A DNA stretch of 48,808 nucleotides from Flammeovirgaceae bacterium (lineage in GTDB: Bacteria > Bacteroidota > Bacteroidia > Cytophagales > Cyclobacteriaceae), in assembly GCA_021299455.1 (NCBI GenBank), contig JAJTGQ010000007.1:1-48808 (forward strand). Reading direction: 5' to 3'. Under the pieces are notes generated by a model, which saw nothing but the letters and a program-made list of their open reading frames with translations, was not told the origin of the DNA and did not search any database. Positions 31,348 to 40,814 of the stretch are shown here, in pieces (within the stretch, counting starts at the first letter, position 1; each line of letters opens with the position of its first letter). The position numbers and the translations under genes are program-made.

Positions 31348-32403
31348 CTACGGGTTTTGATCATGCAGGAGTTTTAGATTCTCACCCACCATGCTTAGAA
31401 CCAGTTTATCAAAATCTGCGCCACGATCTAAAAAGGAAGTCTCAACCGGTAAGTAAAACCATTTTGTTCTGATTAAATCAGCCTGTAGTTGAGGTGAAAT
31501 CAGTTTGACCATATCTTTTTCAGTCGTTATTATTGAATCTGCGCCAAGGTGATCGGCACCGGTTTGAATCTTACTCAGGTCAGCCGAGGAATAAAAATGG
31601 TGATCATTAAATTTAAAATGCTTTTGCAACTGAAAATGTTCAGCCACGAATGACTCAAGGGCAGAACTATTTGCTATACCCGAAACCAAAACAACTCTCT
31701 TGCCAACCGATTGGCCACCAGAAAAGGGCACCGCTTCTTTGTAGAAAATAGACGAGAAATAAATGGGTTGTTGACGGGCATACTTCCGAATCTGTTTCTC
31801 CACTTCTTCCTGGTTCAAAAGTGGTGAACATTTGGTCACAATAATCGCATCTGCACGACCGGCACCCTTCCGAGCTTCTCTCAGCCTTCCAAATGGCAAT
31901 ACAAAATCAGAATAAAACGGCCTGCTGAACTCGGTTAACAAAATAGAAAATTGCGGCACAACAGTGCGATGTTGAAAGGCGTCATCTAGTAGAATGATTT
32001 GAGTAGTAGGTCGTTCGTTCAATATCGTGGGGATAGCCAACGCCCGCTCTTCCCCAACACACACCGACACTTCCTTTCCAAACTTCAAATAGTACTGATA
32101 AGGTTCGTCACCGAGCGTTGTGGCAGTATCCTCATCAGAGGCGATCCGAAAGCCCTGTGTCTTTCGCCCGAATCCCCTACTCAATATGGCCACCGAATAC
32201 TGCTGCCCCAGCAATCGAACCAGATACTCGACCATGGGAGTTTTACCCGACCCGCCTACATTAAGGTTGCCGACACTAATGACGATAGAGTCAAACTTGA
32301 ATGACGGCTTTTGGCCAATATCAAATAGGTAATTGCGAATTCGCGTCACCAGATTGTATAAAATGGTGAATGGCCAAAGTAATACCTTCAAAAAGGGCAT
32401 CAT
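31348..32403 (-). CDS. lpxK: Tetraacyldisaccharide 4'-kinase (lipid A synthesis)
   Basis: This 351-residue inner-membrane-associated kinase adds the 4'-phosphate to the lipid A precursor. It has an N-terminal hydrophobic helix (LLWPFTILYNLVTRIRNYLF), the Walker A GNLNVGGSGKTPMVEYL (about 46-62), SRGFGRKTQGF, LLDDAFQHR and PFGRLREARKGAGRAD. Its presence argues for a lipid-A-bearing outer membrane. It is first in the operon with the porin and miaE, divergent from the Nif3-like gene. Confidence 0.95.
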   Translation of the reverse strand: MMPFLKVLLWPFTILYNLVTRIRNYLFDIGQKPSFKFDSIVISVGNLNVGGSGKTPMVEYLVRLLGQQYSVAILSRGFGRKTQGFRIASDEDTATTLGDEPYQYYLKFGKEVSVCVGEERALAIPTILNERPTTQIILLDDAFQHRTVVPQFSILLTEFSRPFYSDFVLPFGRLREARKGAGRADAIIVTKCSPLLNQEEVEKQIRKYARQQPIYFSSIFYKEAVPFSGGQSVGKRVVLVSGIANSSALESFVAEHFQLQKHFKFNDHHFYSSADLSKIQTGADHLGADSIITTEKDMVKLISPQLQADLIRTKWFYLPVETSFLDRGADFDKLVLSMVGENLKLLHDQNP

Positions 32404-32435
32404 GAGTGAACCGATCTTTTGCTACTTTTAAAAAT

Positions 32436-32443
32436 CAAAATTA
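32436..32443 (-). promoter_or_regulatory. Putative -7 element for lpxK operon
   Basis: The minus strand reads TAATTTTG (TAnnTTTG), 32 bp upstream of the lpxK ATG, within the 48-bp divergent gap to the Nif3-like gene. Confidence 0.4.
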
Positions 32444-32451
32444 ACGAAACA

Positions 32452-33555
32452 ATGGCAACGACCACGATAAAAGAAGTAACCGACTATCTGGAATCTCTGG
32501 CTCCCAAGGCATATCAGGAAAGTTACGACAATAGCGGCTTGCTAACTGGCGATCGAAAAAGCCTGGTAAAAGGTGTATTGGTAACGCTAGACTGTATCGA
32601 AGCCGTTGTGGATGAAGCGATTCAAACAAGTTGCAACCTGATTGTGGCGCACCACCCGATTCTTTTCAAGGGGCTAAAGAAATTGACGGGTGAGAGCTAC
32701 GTGGAGCGCACTTTGATCAAGGCAATTCGCCATGACATCGCCATTTATGCGATTCATACGAACCTCGACAATGTTTATCAAGGAGTGAACAAAAGAATTG
32801 GCGAGAAAATTGGACTGAAGAACATGACTGTGTTAGCTCCAAAAGCCAATACACTTCTCAAACTGACCACATTTATTCCTATTGAAAATAAAGACGAGGT
32901 GTTAGTAGCCTTGCATCAAGCTGGTGCCGGCAACCTGGGAGATTACAAGAATTGTAGTTTTCAGGTAGAAGGCATTGGAACCTTTCTGCCAACGGAGAAC
33001 GCTAAACCGGCCATTGGAGAAAAGAACCGACAGGAGAGAGTAAACGAAGTTCGGGTCGAAATGATTTTCCCGGGATATTTAAAAACCCAAATAGTAAGCA
33101 CGCTAAAAAAAGTGCATCCTTATGAAGAAGTAGCCTTCTATCTGCAGGCCTTAGAGAATGAAAACTCAGAGGTGGGTGCCGGCATGATTGGTGATCTCGA
33201 GACTCCAATGGAACTAATACCTTTCCTTTCGAGTTTAAAATCAACCATGAACGTATCTAGCATCCGGCATACCGCTTCAACTTCAAAAAAAATAGGCCGA
33301 GTGGCGGTATGTGGAGGATCAGGGAGCTTTTTGTTGAAGGAGGCAATACAGGCTGGGGCAGATATCTTTATTTCGGCTGATTTTAAGTACCACGAGTTCT
33401 TTGATGCCGATAGCAAAATTGTGATAGCTGACATCGGGCACTTCGAAAGCGAACAATATACAAAAGACCTCCTTTCGGAGGTTTTAAGGGAAAAATTTAC
33501 TACGTTTGCAACCACTTTTTCAAAGACCATCACAAATCCAATTAGTTATCTATAA
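32452..33555 (+). CDS. Nif3-like dinuclear metal-centre protein (GTP cyclohydrolase I type 2 / YqfO family)
   Basis: The protein is about 367 residues from the ATG at 32452; the TTG at 32419 gives a less plausible N-terminus. It has metal-site motifs LIVAHHPILFKGLKK and YAIHTNLDNV, a central PII/CutA-like insert (about 130-235, KVHPYEEVAFYLQ), and a C-terminal GGSGSFLLKEAIQAGADIF with DIGHFESE. The family forms hexamers with a two-metal centre; the function is debated. It starts an operon with the coiled-coil gene 3 bp downstream. Confidence 0.93.
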   Translation: MATTTIKEVTDYLESLAPKAYQESYDNSGLLTGDRKSLVKGVLVTLDCIEAVVDEAIQTSCNLIVAHHPILFKGLKKLTGESYVERTLIKAIRHDIAIYAIHTNLDNVYQGVNKRIGEKIGLKNMTVLAPKANTLLKLTTFIPIENKDEVLVALHQAGAGNLGDYKNCSFQVEGIGTFLPTENAKPAIGEKNRQERVNEVRVEMIFPGYLKTQIVSTLKKVHPYEEVAFYLQALENENSEVGAGMIGDLETPMELIPFLSSLKSTMNVSSIRHTASTSKKIGRVAVCGGSGSFLLKEAIQAGADIFISADFKYHEFFDADSKIVIADIGHFESEQYTKDLLSEVLREKFTTFATTFSKTITNPISYL

Positions 33556-33558
33556 GTA

Positions 33559-34353
33559 ATGGAAAACCAAACAGTTACACAGAAACTTGAAGCACTTGTT
33601 AAACTTCAATCTATTGATTCAAAACTAGACGAACTAAAGAAATTAAGGGGCGACCTCCCCAACGAGGTGCAGGATCTTGAAGACGAAATGGAGGGCTACA
33701 AGACCCGTCTGGGTCGTTTTGAGGCTGAGATGAAAGAGCTGGATGAGGCCATCAAGAAGAACAAAGAAGGCATCAAAGAAGCAGAAAAGCTCACTAAAAA
33801 ATACAACGAACAGCAAAAAAACGTAAAGAACAACCGCGAGTTTGAGGCGATTACAAAAGAAGTAGAATTGCAAGAACTTGAAGTTCAGATTTGCGAAAAG
33901 AAAATTAAAGAGGCCAAAGAAAAAATTGAAGCTAAGAAAGCGGAGATCACCTCTATCGAAACACTAATCAAAGAAAGAACTCAGGACCTCGACAATAAGA
34001 AAGGTGAGTTGGATGACATTTTGAAGGAAAGCGAAGAGGAAGAAAAGCGTTTGTTGGGCGATCGTGAGAAGGCGGTAAAAAAGATCGATGAAAAAATGCT
34101 GAAGCATTATGATCGTCTCCGCAAGAGCCTAAGTAACGGATTGGCTGTTGTGCGTGTGGTGCGCGGTGCTGCTGAAGGTTGTAACATTATCATCCCGCCA
34201 CAGAAGATTGCTGAAATTCGTGAGAAGAAGAAAATTGTTATTGACGAACACTCCGGCAGAATTTTGGCCGATGTAGATTTGGGATCTATGGAGGAAGAAC
34301 CTAAGCCTAAAAAAGCAGCCCCTGTAAAAAGAACCGCAAAGAAAGTTGCGTAG
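33559..34353 (+). CDS. CT398-like coiled-coil protein with a degenerate zinc ribbon
   Basis: This 264-residue protein has a long charged coiled coil (about 5-180), a C-terminal ribbon region (about 195-240) and a Lys/Ala/Pro tail. In relatives the ribbon holds four Cys (CxxC...CxxC). Here the positions read A205, C208, D229 and S232 (GAAEGC, then IDEHSGRIL), so zinc binding is probably lost while the fold motif IIPPQKIAEIR is kept. Such proteins usually pair with the Nif3-like gene, as here, and may act in RNA or secretion-related processes. The stop overlaps the TTG start of the TPR gene. Confidence 0.85.
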   Translation: MENQTVTQKLEALVKLQSIDSKLDELKKLRGDLPNEVQDLEDEMEGYKTRLGRFEAEMKELDEAIKKNKEGIKEAEKLTKKYNEQQKNVKNNREFEAITKEVELQELEVQICEKKIKEAKEKIEAKKAEITSIETLIKERTQDLDNKKGELDDILKESEEEEKRLLGDREKAVKKIDEKMLKHYDRLRKSLSNGLAVVRVVRGAAEGCNIIIPPQKIAEIREKKKIVIDEHSGRILADVDLGSMEEEPKPKKAAPVKRTAKKVA

Positions 34354-35857
34354 ATTTTTCTCGATATTAAGTCAAAAAAAAGCAGGCCTTCTGGCCTGCT
34401 TTTTTTTAATTTCTCAAACGCTTTCTGCAACAGACAAGATATGGCAGTTTAGCCCGGAAATGCAGAAAGCCTATCTGCTCGTCTTGAATCTGCAGCCTGA
34501 ATTGGCACTCGCTCAATTAAACCGGATCAACACCAAGAGTGAAGAATTGCATAAGATGTACATTCTCAGCCTGAACGAGACCATTGACATTTTGGTAACG
34601 GAAGACCAAAAGAGAATGGATCAATTTGAACAGCACTTTAAGCAGCGGCAAGAATTCCTCGAAGAGTTGCCCATAGGACCCGAGAAGTTATTTCTGCAAG
34701 CAGAATTAAATCTGCAGAGGGGTTTCAATCTCATCAATATGAGTCAAGAGTTTAATGCCGTCTTTGCCGTTCGAAAAGCATACAACCTCGTTCAAGAGTG
34801 TCAAAAAAAGTATCCTGACTTCATCCCAATCAAGAAGACGAGTGGTGTCATTCAGGTAATGGTTGGATCGATCCCCGATAAATTCGCTTGGTTTATGAGT
34901 CTTTTGGGAATGCGTGGACAGGTAACGACAGGTCAAAAGTATCTTTCAGAACTACGAGGTTCCAAGTCTTCTTTGAATTTAGAGGCAACCATTCTATTCT
35001 ATACTATCAAAGGTTTTATCAACCAGCATTTCTCAGAAGCTGCAGAGGGTATGAAAGAATGTTTGAAGGAGCAGCCGGACAACCGGTTGGTTCTTTTTAT
35101 CGCCATTAATATGTTGATGAAGGACTCACAGGCTGAGAACACGCTAGAGCTTTTTAACGTACTCGATAAACACCCACAGGGACTTCAAATGTACTACGTA
35201 GAATATCTACGGGCAGAAGCTTTGTTGCAAAAAGGTGAGTACCAAAAAGCCATTGTGGCTTACCAAAAGTTTCAGAAAGGGTATAAGAGTTCGAGCTACG
35301 TCAAAGACTCCTATTATAAAATATCCTTGTGCTATTGGTTGATGGGGGAAGAGACCCAGGCAAAATCATTTTTTGAAAAAGCCAAAGTCTCAGGAAAAGC
35401 AAATGCAGAACCCGATAAATACGCAGCCAAACAATTAGAAGAAGGTAAACTTCCTAATACAAAAATTCTCAAAGCTCGGCTGTTTACAGATGGCGGTTAT
35501 TATGAACAAGCTGCCAATGCATTAAAATCGATAGCACCTGGCGAATTAAAATCAGCGAAAGAACAAACTGAATTTTATTATCGCAAAGCCCGGCTAGCTC
35601 ACAAAATGAATGACATCCCCTCGGCCAAAACATTCTATCTCCAAAGCATTAGCATGACCAAAGACAACCCTTGGTACTTCGCGCCCAATTCAGCGTTACA
35701 ATTGGGTTACATTGCCCAAGAGCAAAAAGATTATGCAGGCGCAAAAAAATACTTTGAGCAAGCCCTCAGTTATAAAAAGCATGAATACAAAGACGGCATT
35801 GATAGCAAAGCAAAAGCAGCCTTAGATCAACTCAAATCAATAAAGGGCAAAGGGTAA
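34346..35857 (+). CDS. Exported TPR-repeat protein
   Basis: From the TTG at 34346 this is 503 residues: a convincing signal peptide (MRRFFSILSQKKAGLLACF, then FLISQTLSA) and several tetratricopeptide-like helical repeats (for example EYQKAIVAYQKFQKGY, and EQKDYAGAKKYFEQALSY near the C-terminus). No ATG gives the signal peptide; the first ATG (in EMQKAYLL) would remove it. The start overlaps the previous stop. Unusually, the hydrophobic core is encoded by the arms of an intrinsic terminator (34374-34408). It is probably a periplasmic scaffold of unknown partner. Confidence 0.8.
   Translation: MRRFFSILSQKKAGLLACFFLISQTLSATDKIWQFSPEMQKAYLLVLNLQPELALAQLNRINTKSEELHKMYILSLNETIDILVTEDQKRMDQFEQHFKQRQEFLEELPIGPEKLFLQAELNLQRGFNLINMSQEFNAVFAVRKAYNLVQECQKKYPDFIPIKKTSGVIQVMVGSIPDKFAWFMSLLGMRGQVTTGQKYLSELRGSKSSLNLEATILFYTIKGFINQHFSEAAEGMKECLKEQPDNRLVLFIAINMLMKDSQAENTLELFNVLDKHPQGLQMYYVEYLRAEALLQKGEYQKAIVAYQKFQKGYKSSSYVKDSYYKISLCYWLMGEETQAKSFFEKAKVSGKANAEPDKYAAKQLEEGKLPNTKILKARLFTDGGYYEQAANALKSIAPGELKSAKEQTEFYYRKARLAHKMNDIPSAKTFYLQSISMTKDNPWYFAPNSALQLGYIAQEQKDYAGAKKYFEQALSYKKHEYKDGIDSKAKAALDQLKSIKGKG
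34374..34408 (+). terminator. Intrinsic terminator lying inside the TPR signal-peptide codons
   Basis: AGCAGGCC (34381-34388) pairs perfectly with GGCCTGCT (34393-34400) around TTCT. A tract of A precedes the stem and eight T follow it, so it works in both directions. It lies 21-55 bp past the coiled-coil gene stop, but within the open frame of the next gene. Confidence 0.9.
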
Positions 35858-35883
35858 TTTCAGGTCAGGATCTTATAGGCAGT

Positions 35884-36531
35884 TCAAGCCAACTGTGTTT
35901 TCTCAGCTTCCTTCAGCACATTTAAATGGGTCTTATCGTTGTGCTTCTTGATGGCAAACATAGAGCCTGTGAAATCGAGCTGATACAAGCAAAGGTTATG
36001 ATGTTCAAACATGTCCATGCTTTTCAATGGATAGTTCAATAACTCACAAAGTAGTATTCGCATAGCTCTTCCATGCATGCAAATCAATATCGTTTCCTCA
36101 TCCTCCTTTGACATCATGTAGTCAATGGCGGATCGTTGCCTTAGCACTACGTCATTAGGACTCTCCCCGCCTGTAATGCGTTCAGAGGTATTACCCTTCT
36201 GCCACTCTTTGAGCATCCAGTGATAGTAGGCGTCTTCTTCGGGCGTAATTCGCTGCCCTTCTTTCGACCCCCAGCTAATTTCATTTAATCCTGTCAAAGA
36301 CTCGTGGGAAATACCCATGTCGATAAAATCCTGTACTGACTCTTTCGTTCTCTTAAGGGCAGAGGTGTATATCTTATCGAACGGCACATCTCTATACATC
36401 TCAAAAAAGGCTCTTGCCTGCGCCTGGCCAGTACTGTTTAATGAGGAATCAACCCCACTTCCCTGAACAATGCCCCGTAAGTTGAAATCCGTTTGGCCAT
36501 GACGGATGATGTAGATTTTTTTGATGCTCAA
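35884..36531 (-). CDS. Histidine phosphatase family protein (phosphoglycerate-mutase-like)
   Basis: This 215-residue protein has the phosphohistidine motif IIRHGQTDFN at residues 7-16, TSALKRTKES, and a late CMHGRAMRILL, all intact for catalysis. The substrate cannot be inferred; relatives act on sugar phosphates, phospho-proteins or cofactor intermediates. It is monocistronic, convergent with the TPR gene and divergent from the menaquinone operon. Confidence 0.88.
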   Translation of the reverse strand: MSIKKIYIIRHGQTDFNLRGIVQGSGVDSSLNSTGQAQARAFFEMYRDVPFDKIYTSALKRTKESVQDFIDMGISHESLTGLNEISWGSKEGQRITPEEDAYYHWMLKEWQKGNTSERITGGESPNDVVLRQRSAIDYMMSKEDEETILICMHGRAMRILLCELLNYPLKSMDMFEHHNLCLYQLDFTGSMFAIKKHNDKTHLNVLKEAEKTQLA

Positions 36532-36564
36532 TTTCTATTAATTTGCCTGCCTTATAATCGGGCG

Positions 36565-36572
36565 CAAAAATA
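36565..36572 (-). promoter_or_regulatory. Putative -7 element for the histidine phosphatase gene
   Basis: The minus strand reads TATTTTTG, 33 bp upstream of the ATG. It matches TAnnTTTG. Confidence 0.35.
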
Positions 36573-36604
36573 AGGAAATACTCCATACTGCCATTATTAT
36601 CATT

Positions 36605-37030
36605 ATGTCAATCTTTCAGCAGGGTGTGACCCTCGAACAAGCAAATAAAATGTGTGAGAATACACTGGTGAGTCACCTGGGTATTGAGTTCACCGCAATT
36701 GGCGAAGACTTTATCGAAGCAAAAATGCCGGTCGATCATCGAACACATCAGCCCATGGGATTGTTACATGGAGGTGCATCCGTTGCGTTAGCCGAAACAA
36801 TGGGCAGCGTAGGAGCCGTATGCTGTCTTGATAGCTCAAAGCAATACTGTGTGGGACTGGAAATCAACGCGAACCATATTAAAAGCACCAGAAGCGGCTT
36901 CGTGTTTGGAACTGCCAGACCCATTCACTTGGGGAAGAAAACCCAAGTTTGGGAAATCAAGATAATGAATGAACAAAAAGAGTTGGTTTGCGTCAGCCGA
37001 ATAACGATGGCGATCTTAGATAAGAAATAG
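36605..37030 (+). CDS. menI: Hotdog-fold thioesterase, probable DHNA-CoA thioesterase (MenI)
   Basis: This 141-residue PaaI/YdiI-type hotdog protein has the active-site helix region MGLLHGGASVALAETMGSVGA and EINANHIKSTRSGFV. It opens an operon with menF (2-bp gap), menD and menB. YdiI-like enzymes hydrolyse 1,4-dihydroxy-2-naphthoyl-CoA, the product of MenB, so the context makes menI the best guess. Other acyl-CoA substrates cannot be excluded. Confidence 0.8.
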   Translation: MSIFQQGVTLEQANKMCENTLVSHLGIEFTAIGEDFIEAKMPVDHRTHQPMGLLHGGASVALAETMGSVGAVCCLDSSKQYCVGLEINANHIKSTRSGFVFGTARPIHLGKKTQVWEIKIMNEQKELVCVSRITMAILDKK

Positions 37031-37031
37031 A

Positions 37032-38210
37032 ATGGCGGTGGCGGTTGACCAGGTAGTATTGAGCGAAAAAGTAGCTGTCCGAACTACGATCAGTCAGCGA
37101 CTGTTGGAGGGTGGTGCGTTTACACTGTGGCGAATGCCTGCCACCACTGAAAAAGTGCTATTCATTAGTAATAGCGGTGTTGTGGAGTTAGATGAAGTAA
37201 GTGTGGAGGATTCGGAACCCGGATTTGTTTTTGCGCCTTTTCAACCCAACCAAAAAAAACTTTTCTTAAAGGCTGAATTGGTTTTCAAGTTCAAGGGAAA
37301 TGAACCGTCAGAAATGGCTCGCTCAGTTTCTCATTTGGATGAACTGAGTCCAGCCCAAATACGAAACGAACAAAAAATACTTTTTTCAAAAAACAAATCA
37401 ACGTCAAAAACCCCGAACAACTATCAGGAAGTTGTGGCAAAAGGCATACAACAGATTGAAGATGGAATTCTTGAAAAAATTGTTCCCTCCCGATATAAAG
37501 AGGTAGATCTACCTGACACCTTTGATCTGATAGACGCTTTTGAAACTCTTTGTGAGAAGCATCCAAAAGCGTTTGTTTCTATTTTCTCGTCTGCCCAATC
37601 AGGGACCTGGATTGGTGCGACTCCAGAATTGTTGGTAAACGTAGATCGAGAATCAAAATTCAAAACACACGCTTTAGCGGGTACACTCCCCTACTTTCCT
37701 GATACTGATCTCAAATCAGTGGCATGGACTCAAAAGGAAATTGAAGAGCAAGCATTGGTAAGTAGATATATCATTAACTGTTTTAAAAAAATAAGAGTAA
37801 GAGAGTATCAGGAACACGGGCCAAAAACGATTGTGGCGGGAAATGTGATGCACTTAAAAACCGACTACGTGGTTGATATGAAAGAAATCAACTTTCCGCA
37901 GTTGGGTTCCGTCATGTTGAAGTTACTGCACCCTACATCAGCGGTCTGCGGTATGCCATTGGAAACTTCCCTAAAATTTCTTTCTGAGCACGAGGGTTAT
38001 GACCGTGAGTTTTACAGCGGCTATCTCGGACCACTCAACTACCAGGGCGAAAGCAGTATTTTCGTCAACTTACGCTGCTTACAAGTTTTGGAGCATACGG
38101 TGCGATTTTATGCTGGCGCTGGAGTAACTATCGATTCGATCCCATCCAAAGAGATGGAAGAAACTGAAATGAAAATGATGAACCTACTGACACTGTTGAC
38201 AAAAAGTTAA
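37032..38210 (+). CDS. menF: Isochorismate synthase
   Basis: This 392-residue chorismate-binding enzyme converts chorismate to isochorismate. Its C-terminal half has WIGATPELLV, the ALAGTLP motif, GNVMHLKTDY, LHPTSAVCGMPLETSLKFL, EGYDREFYSGYLGPL and the final AGAGVTIDSIPSKEMEETEMKM stretch. The N-terminal third is divergent, as is usual. It lies between the hotdog gene and menD, which fixes the menaquinone role over siderophore synthesis. Confidence 0.92.
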   Translation: MAVAVDQVVLSEKVAVRTTISQRLLEGGAFTLWRMPATTEKVLFISNSGVVELDEVSVEDSEPGFVFAPFQPNQKKLFLKAELVFKFKGNEPSEMARSVSHLDELSPAQIRNEQKILFSKNKSTSKTPNNYQEVVAKGIQQIEDGILEKIVPSRYKEVDLPDTFDLIDAFETLCEKHPKAFVSIFSSAQSGTWIGATPELLVNVDRESKFKTHALAGTLPYFPDTDLKSVAWTQKEIEEQALVSRYIINCFKKIRVREYQEHGPKTIVAGNVMHLKTDYVVDMKEINFPQLGSVMLKLLHPTSAVCGMPLETSLKFLSEHEGYDREFYSGYLGPLNYQGESSIFVNLRCLQVLEHTVRFYAGAGVTIDSIPSKEMEETEMKMMNLLTLLTKS

Positions 38211-38234
38211 CTATAAAATAGCTGCGCCACTACA

Positions 38235-39965
38235 ATGACTCGCTTACAACCGATTTACGATATTGCTGAGCTATGTGCCCAAAAAGGTGTGTCGCAAGCG
38301 ATACTCTGCCCTGGATCACGGTGCGCGCCACTCACCCTTGCATTCACCCGACATCCATCCATCGCAACCAGAACGATCAGTGATGAGCGCAGCGCGGCAT
38401 TTATTGCGCTTGGTATGGCACAACAAACGCAACATCCAACAGTCTTAGTTTGCACCTCCGGTTCTGCTGCTTATAATTTTGCTCCCGCTATTGCTGAAGC
38501 CTTTTTTCAAGAAGTTCCTCTTGTTGTTTTTACTGCGGATCGCCCAAAGGAATGGATCGATCAATGGGATGGGCAAACGATTAGGCAAACCAACATTTAT
38601 GGGGGGCATGTAAAAAAGTCTATTCAACTACCGGAAGACTATGACCATATTGACGCGCAATGGTATATCAATCGCGCAGTAAATGAAGCGATCAATCTCT
38701 CTAGAGAATTCCCATGCGGACCTGTGCATATTAATGTGCCGCTCCGTGAACCGTTATACCCAGCAAAAGGTGAAAAAATTCAACTCTCACAGGCAATACG
38801 CATTACTTCCGAAAATAAATACACCGCTTCGCTCACTCATTTGGAAAACGAAAAATTGGCTCAGTCGCTGGGTGGGTTTTCAAAAGTTATGGTCATTGCA
38901 GGACAGCAACAGTACAATGATGTATTAATCAAACTTGTTGACCGATTCTCGAGAAAACATCATGCGGCCGTCATTGGTGACGTTATTTCAAACTTTCATG
39001 GATCCGAAAACACCATTCGGTTTGCAGATTCCATCCTCGGTCAGGGTAGTAAGTCGGTCCAGAAATCACTACAACCGGAACTTCTGATCACCTTTGGCAA
39101 ATCGGTCATTTCAAAAAACGTCAAACATTTTATAAGAAGTCACAAGCCACTTGAACACTGGCATATTCAGCCAGCCGGTACAGTGCCGGATACGTTTCAA
39201 TCCTTGACAAGAGTAATCCGAAGTTCTGTCGAGATTTTTTTTGAGTCGTTACTGGCAGCAGAGGCAGCAGGAAAATTCGAAAATCAAAAGAAATCAAATT
39301 ACTTCCATCTATGGCAAGCGGAAGAGCATCGCACGCAGCGTTCTCACGTAGATTTTTTTCAAGAGGCATCTTTTGCGGAGATATCTATTCTCAGAGAGAT
39401 AATGCACTCGTTACCCATGCGATGCAACCTGCACCTATCCAATAGCATGGCCGTGCGTTATGCCAATATGATAGGACTCACTCCACAACAAAAAGGCGTT
39501 CATGTGTTTGCCAACCGTGGAACAAGTGGAATCGATGGCTGCACAAGTACTGCCGTGGGCAATGCTCTTGTCAGCGATGTGCCTACTATTTTAATCACGG
39601 GCGACATGGCCTTCTTCTACGACCGCAATGCATTCTGGCATAATTACAAAATGCCAAATCTGCACATCGTGGTCGTCAACAACCAAGGAGGAATTATCTT
39701 CGGAATGATTGATGGTCCGGGTGACTTACCTGAGTCGGAAGAGTATTTTGTTACGCAACAAAAGCTCAGCGCTAAAAACCTAGCAGAAGAATTTGGTGTG
39801 GACTATATTTTACTGGACGCACTTAAGAAAATAAAAAACAGCTTGAAAGATTTTTTCAATTTTGAAGGGACCGCCAAAATCCTGGAAATAAAAAGCGATC
39901 AGAAGACAGCCAAAGAAGCATTCAACACATTTAACTTAACTATCAAAAAAGGATATGAATCTTAA
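38235..39965 (+). CDS. menD: SEPHCHC synthase (2-succinyl-5-enolpyruvyl-6-hydroxy-3-cyclohexene-1-carboxylate synthase)
   Basis: This 576-residue thiamine-diphosphate enzyme has the MenD start [14 protein letters not shown] and [16 protein letters not shown] with the catalytic Glu. [20 protein letters not shown] follows, then the ThDP/Mg site [15 protein letters not shown]...NNQGGIIF. It adds 2-oxoglutarate-derived succinyl semialdehyde to isochorismate. It overlaps menB by 11 bp. Confidence 0.95.
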   Translation: MTRLQPIYDIAELCAQKGVSQAILCPGSRCAPLTLAFTRHPSIATRTISDERSAAFIALGMAQQTQHPTVLVCTSGSAAYNFAPAIAEAFFQEVPLVVFTADRPKEWIDQWDGQTIRQTNIYGGHVKKSIQLPEDYDHIDAQWYINRAVNEAINLSREFPCGPVHINVPLREPLYPAKGEKIQLSQAIRITSENKYTASLTHLENEKLAQSLGGFSKVMVIAGQQQYNDVLIKLVDRFSRKHHAAVIGDVISNFHGSENTIRFADSILGQGSKSVQKSLQPELLITFGKSVISKNVKHFIRSHKPLEHWHIQPAGTVPDTFQSLTRVIRSSVEIFFESLLAAEAAGKFENQKKSNYFHLWQAEEHRTQRSHVDFFQEASFAEISILREIMHSLPMRCNLHLSNSMAVRYANMIGLTPQQKGVHVFANRGTSGIDGCTSTAVGNALVSDVPTILITGDMAFFYDRNAFWHNYKMPNLHIVVVNNQGGIIFGMIDGPGDLPESEEYFVTQQKLSAKNLAEEFGVDYILLDALKKIKNSLKDFFNFEGTAKILEIKSDQKTAKEAFNTFNLTIKKGYES

Positions 39966-40779
39966 ATACGATTGGAAACCCGTTATTGAATACCAGGAAA
40001 TACTTTTTCACAAATACAACGGCATTGCGCGGATCAGCATTAACCGGCCACGTGTACACAATGCATTTACGCCACTCACTGTAAAAGAAATGATTGACGC
40101 GATGAATATCTGTCGCGAAGATCCGGAAGTGGGTGTTATCATTTTGACAGGCGAAGGTGGCAAAGCCTTTTGCAGTGGAGGCGACCAAAGTGTAAGAGGC
40201 CATGGTGGATATGTGGGTGATGACACAGTTCCAAGATTAAATGTACTTGATCTTCAAAAATTAATTCGCTCCAGCTCAAAACCAGTAATCGCAGCCGTGG
40301 CAGGCTGGGCCATTGGTGGCGGGCATGTGCTGCATGTGGTGTGTGACTTAACCATAGCAGCAGAAAATGCACGCTTTGGGCAAACAGGACCAATCGTTGG
40401 AAGTTTTGATGGGGGCTTTGGTGCATCTTATCTGGCAAGGATTGTTGGTCAAAAGAAAGCAAGAGAGATCTGGTATCTGTGTGACCAGTACGATGCGAAA
40501 GAAGCGCTTGACATGGGGCTGGTCAACAAAGTAGTTCCATTGGAAAAACTGGAAGAGACATATGTAGAGTGGGCCAATAAGATCTTAAAGAAAAGCCCGC
40601 TGGCTATCCGGATGCTGAAGTGTTCTTTGAATGCAGAGCTAGACGGACAAGCCGGTATTCAGGAACTAGCAGGTAATGCTACGCTACTTTATTATTTAAG
40701 TGATGAAGCCAAAGAAGGTAAGAATGCCTTTTTAGAAAAGCGTGAGCCTGATTTTTCAAAATTCCCGAGGTTTCCATAA
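39955..40779 (+). CDS. menB: 1,4-dihydroxy-2-naphthoyl-CoA synthase
   Basis: This 274-residue crotonase-superfamily enzyme cyclises o-succinylbenzoyl-CoA. It has [31 protein letters not shown], the oxyanion-hole region [11 protein letters not shown], and [21 protein letters not shown], which is diagnostic for MenB rather than other crotonases. It is last in the operon; menC, menE and menA are not in the window. Confidence 0.95.
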   Translation: MNLKYDWKPVIEYQEILFHKYNGIARISINRPRVHNAFTPLTVKEMIDAMNICREDPEVGVIILTGEGGKAFCSGGDQSVRGHGGYVGDDTVPRLNVLDLQKLIRSSSKPVIAAVAGWAIGGGHVLHVVCDLTIAAENARFGQTGPIVGSFDGGFGASYLARIVGQKKAREIWYLCDQYDAKEALDMGLVNKVVPLEKLEETYVEWANKILKKSPLAIRMLKCSLNAELDGQAGIQELAGNATLLYYLSDEAKEGKNAFLEKREPDFSKFPRFP

Positions 40780-40781
40780 TC

Positions 40782-40811
40782 GATTTGATGATTCGGTGAT
40801 TTGAAAATTTG
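40782..40811. repeat. Degenerate GATTTGA linker after menB
   Basis: CGATTTGATGATTCGG then TGATTTGAAAATTTGA is a run of GATTTGA-like units between the menB stop and the PPC gene start. It is another short periodic linker at a gene boundary. Chance in AT-rich DNA is possible. Confidence 0.3.
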
Positions 40812-40814
40812 ACA

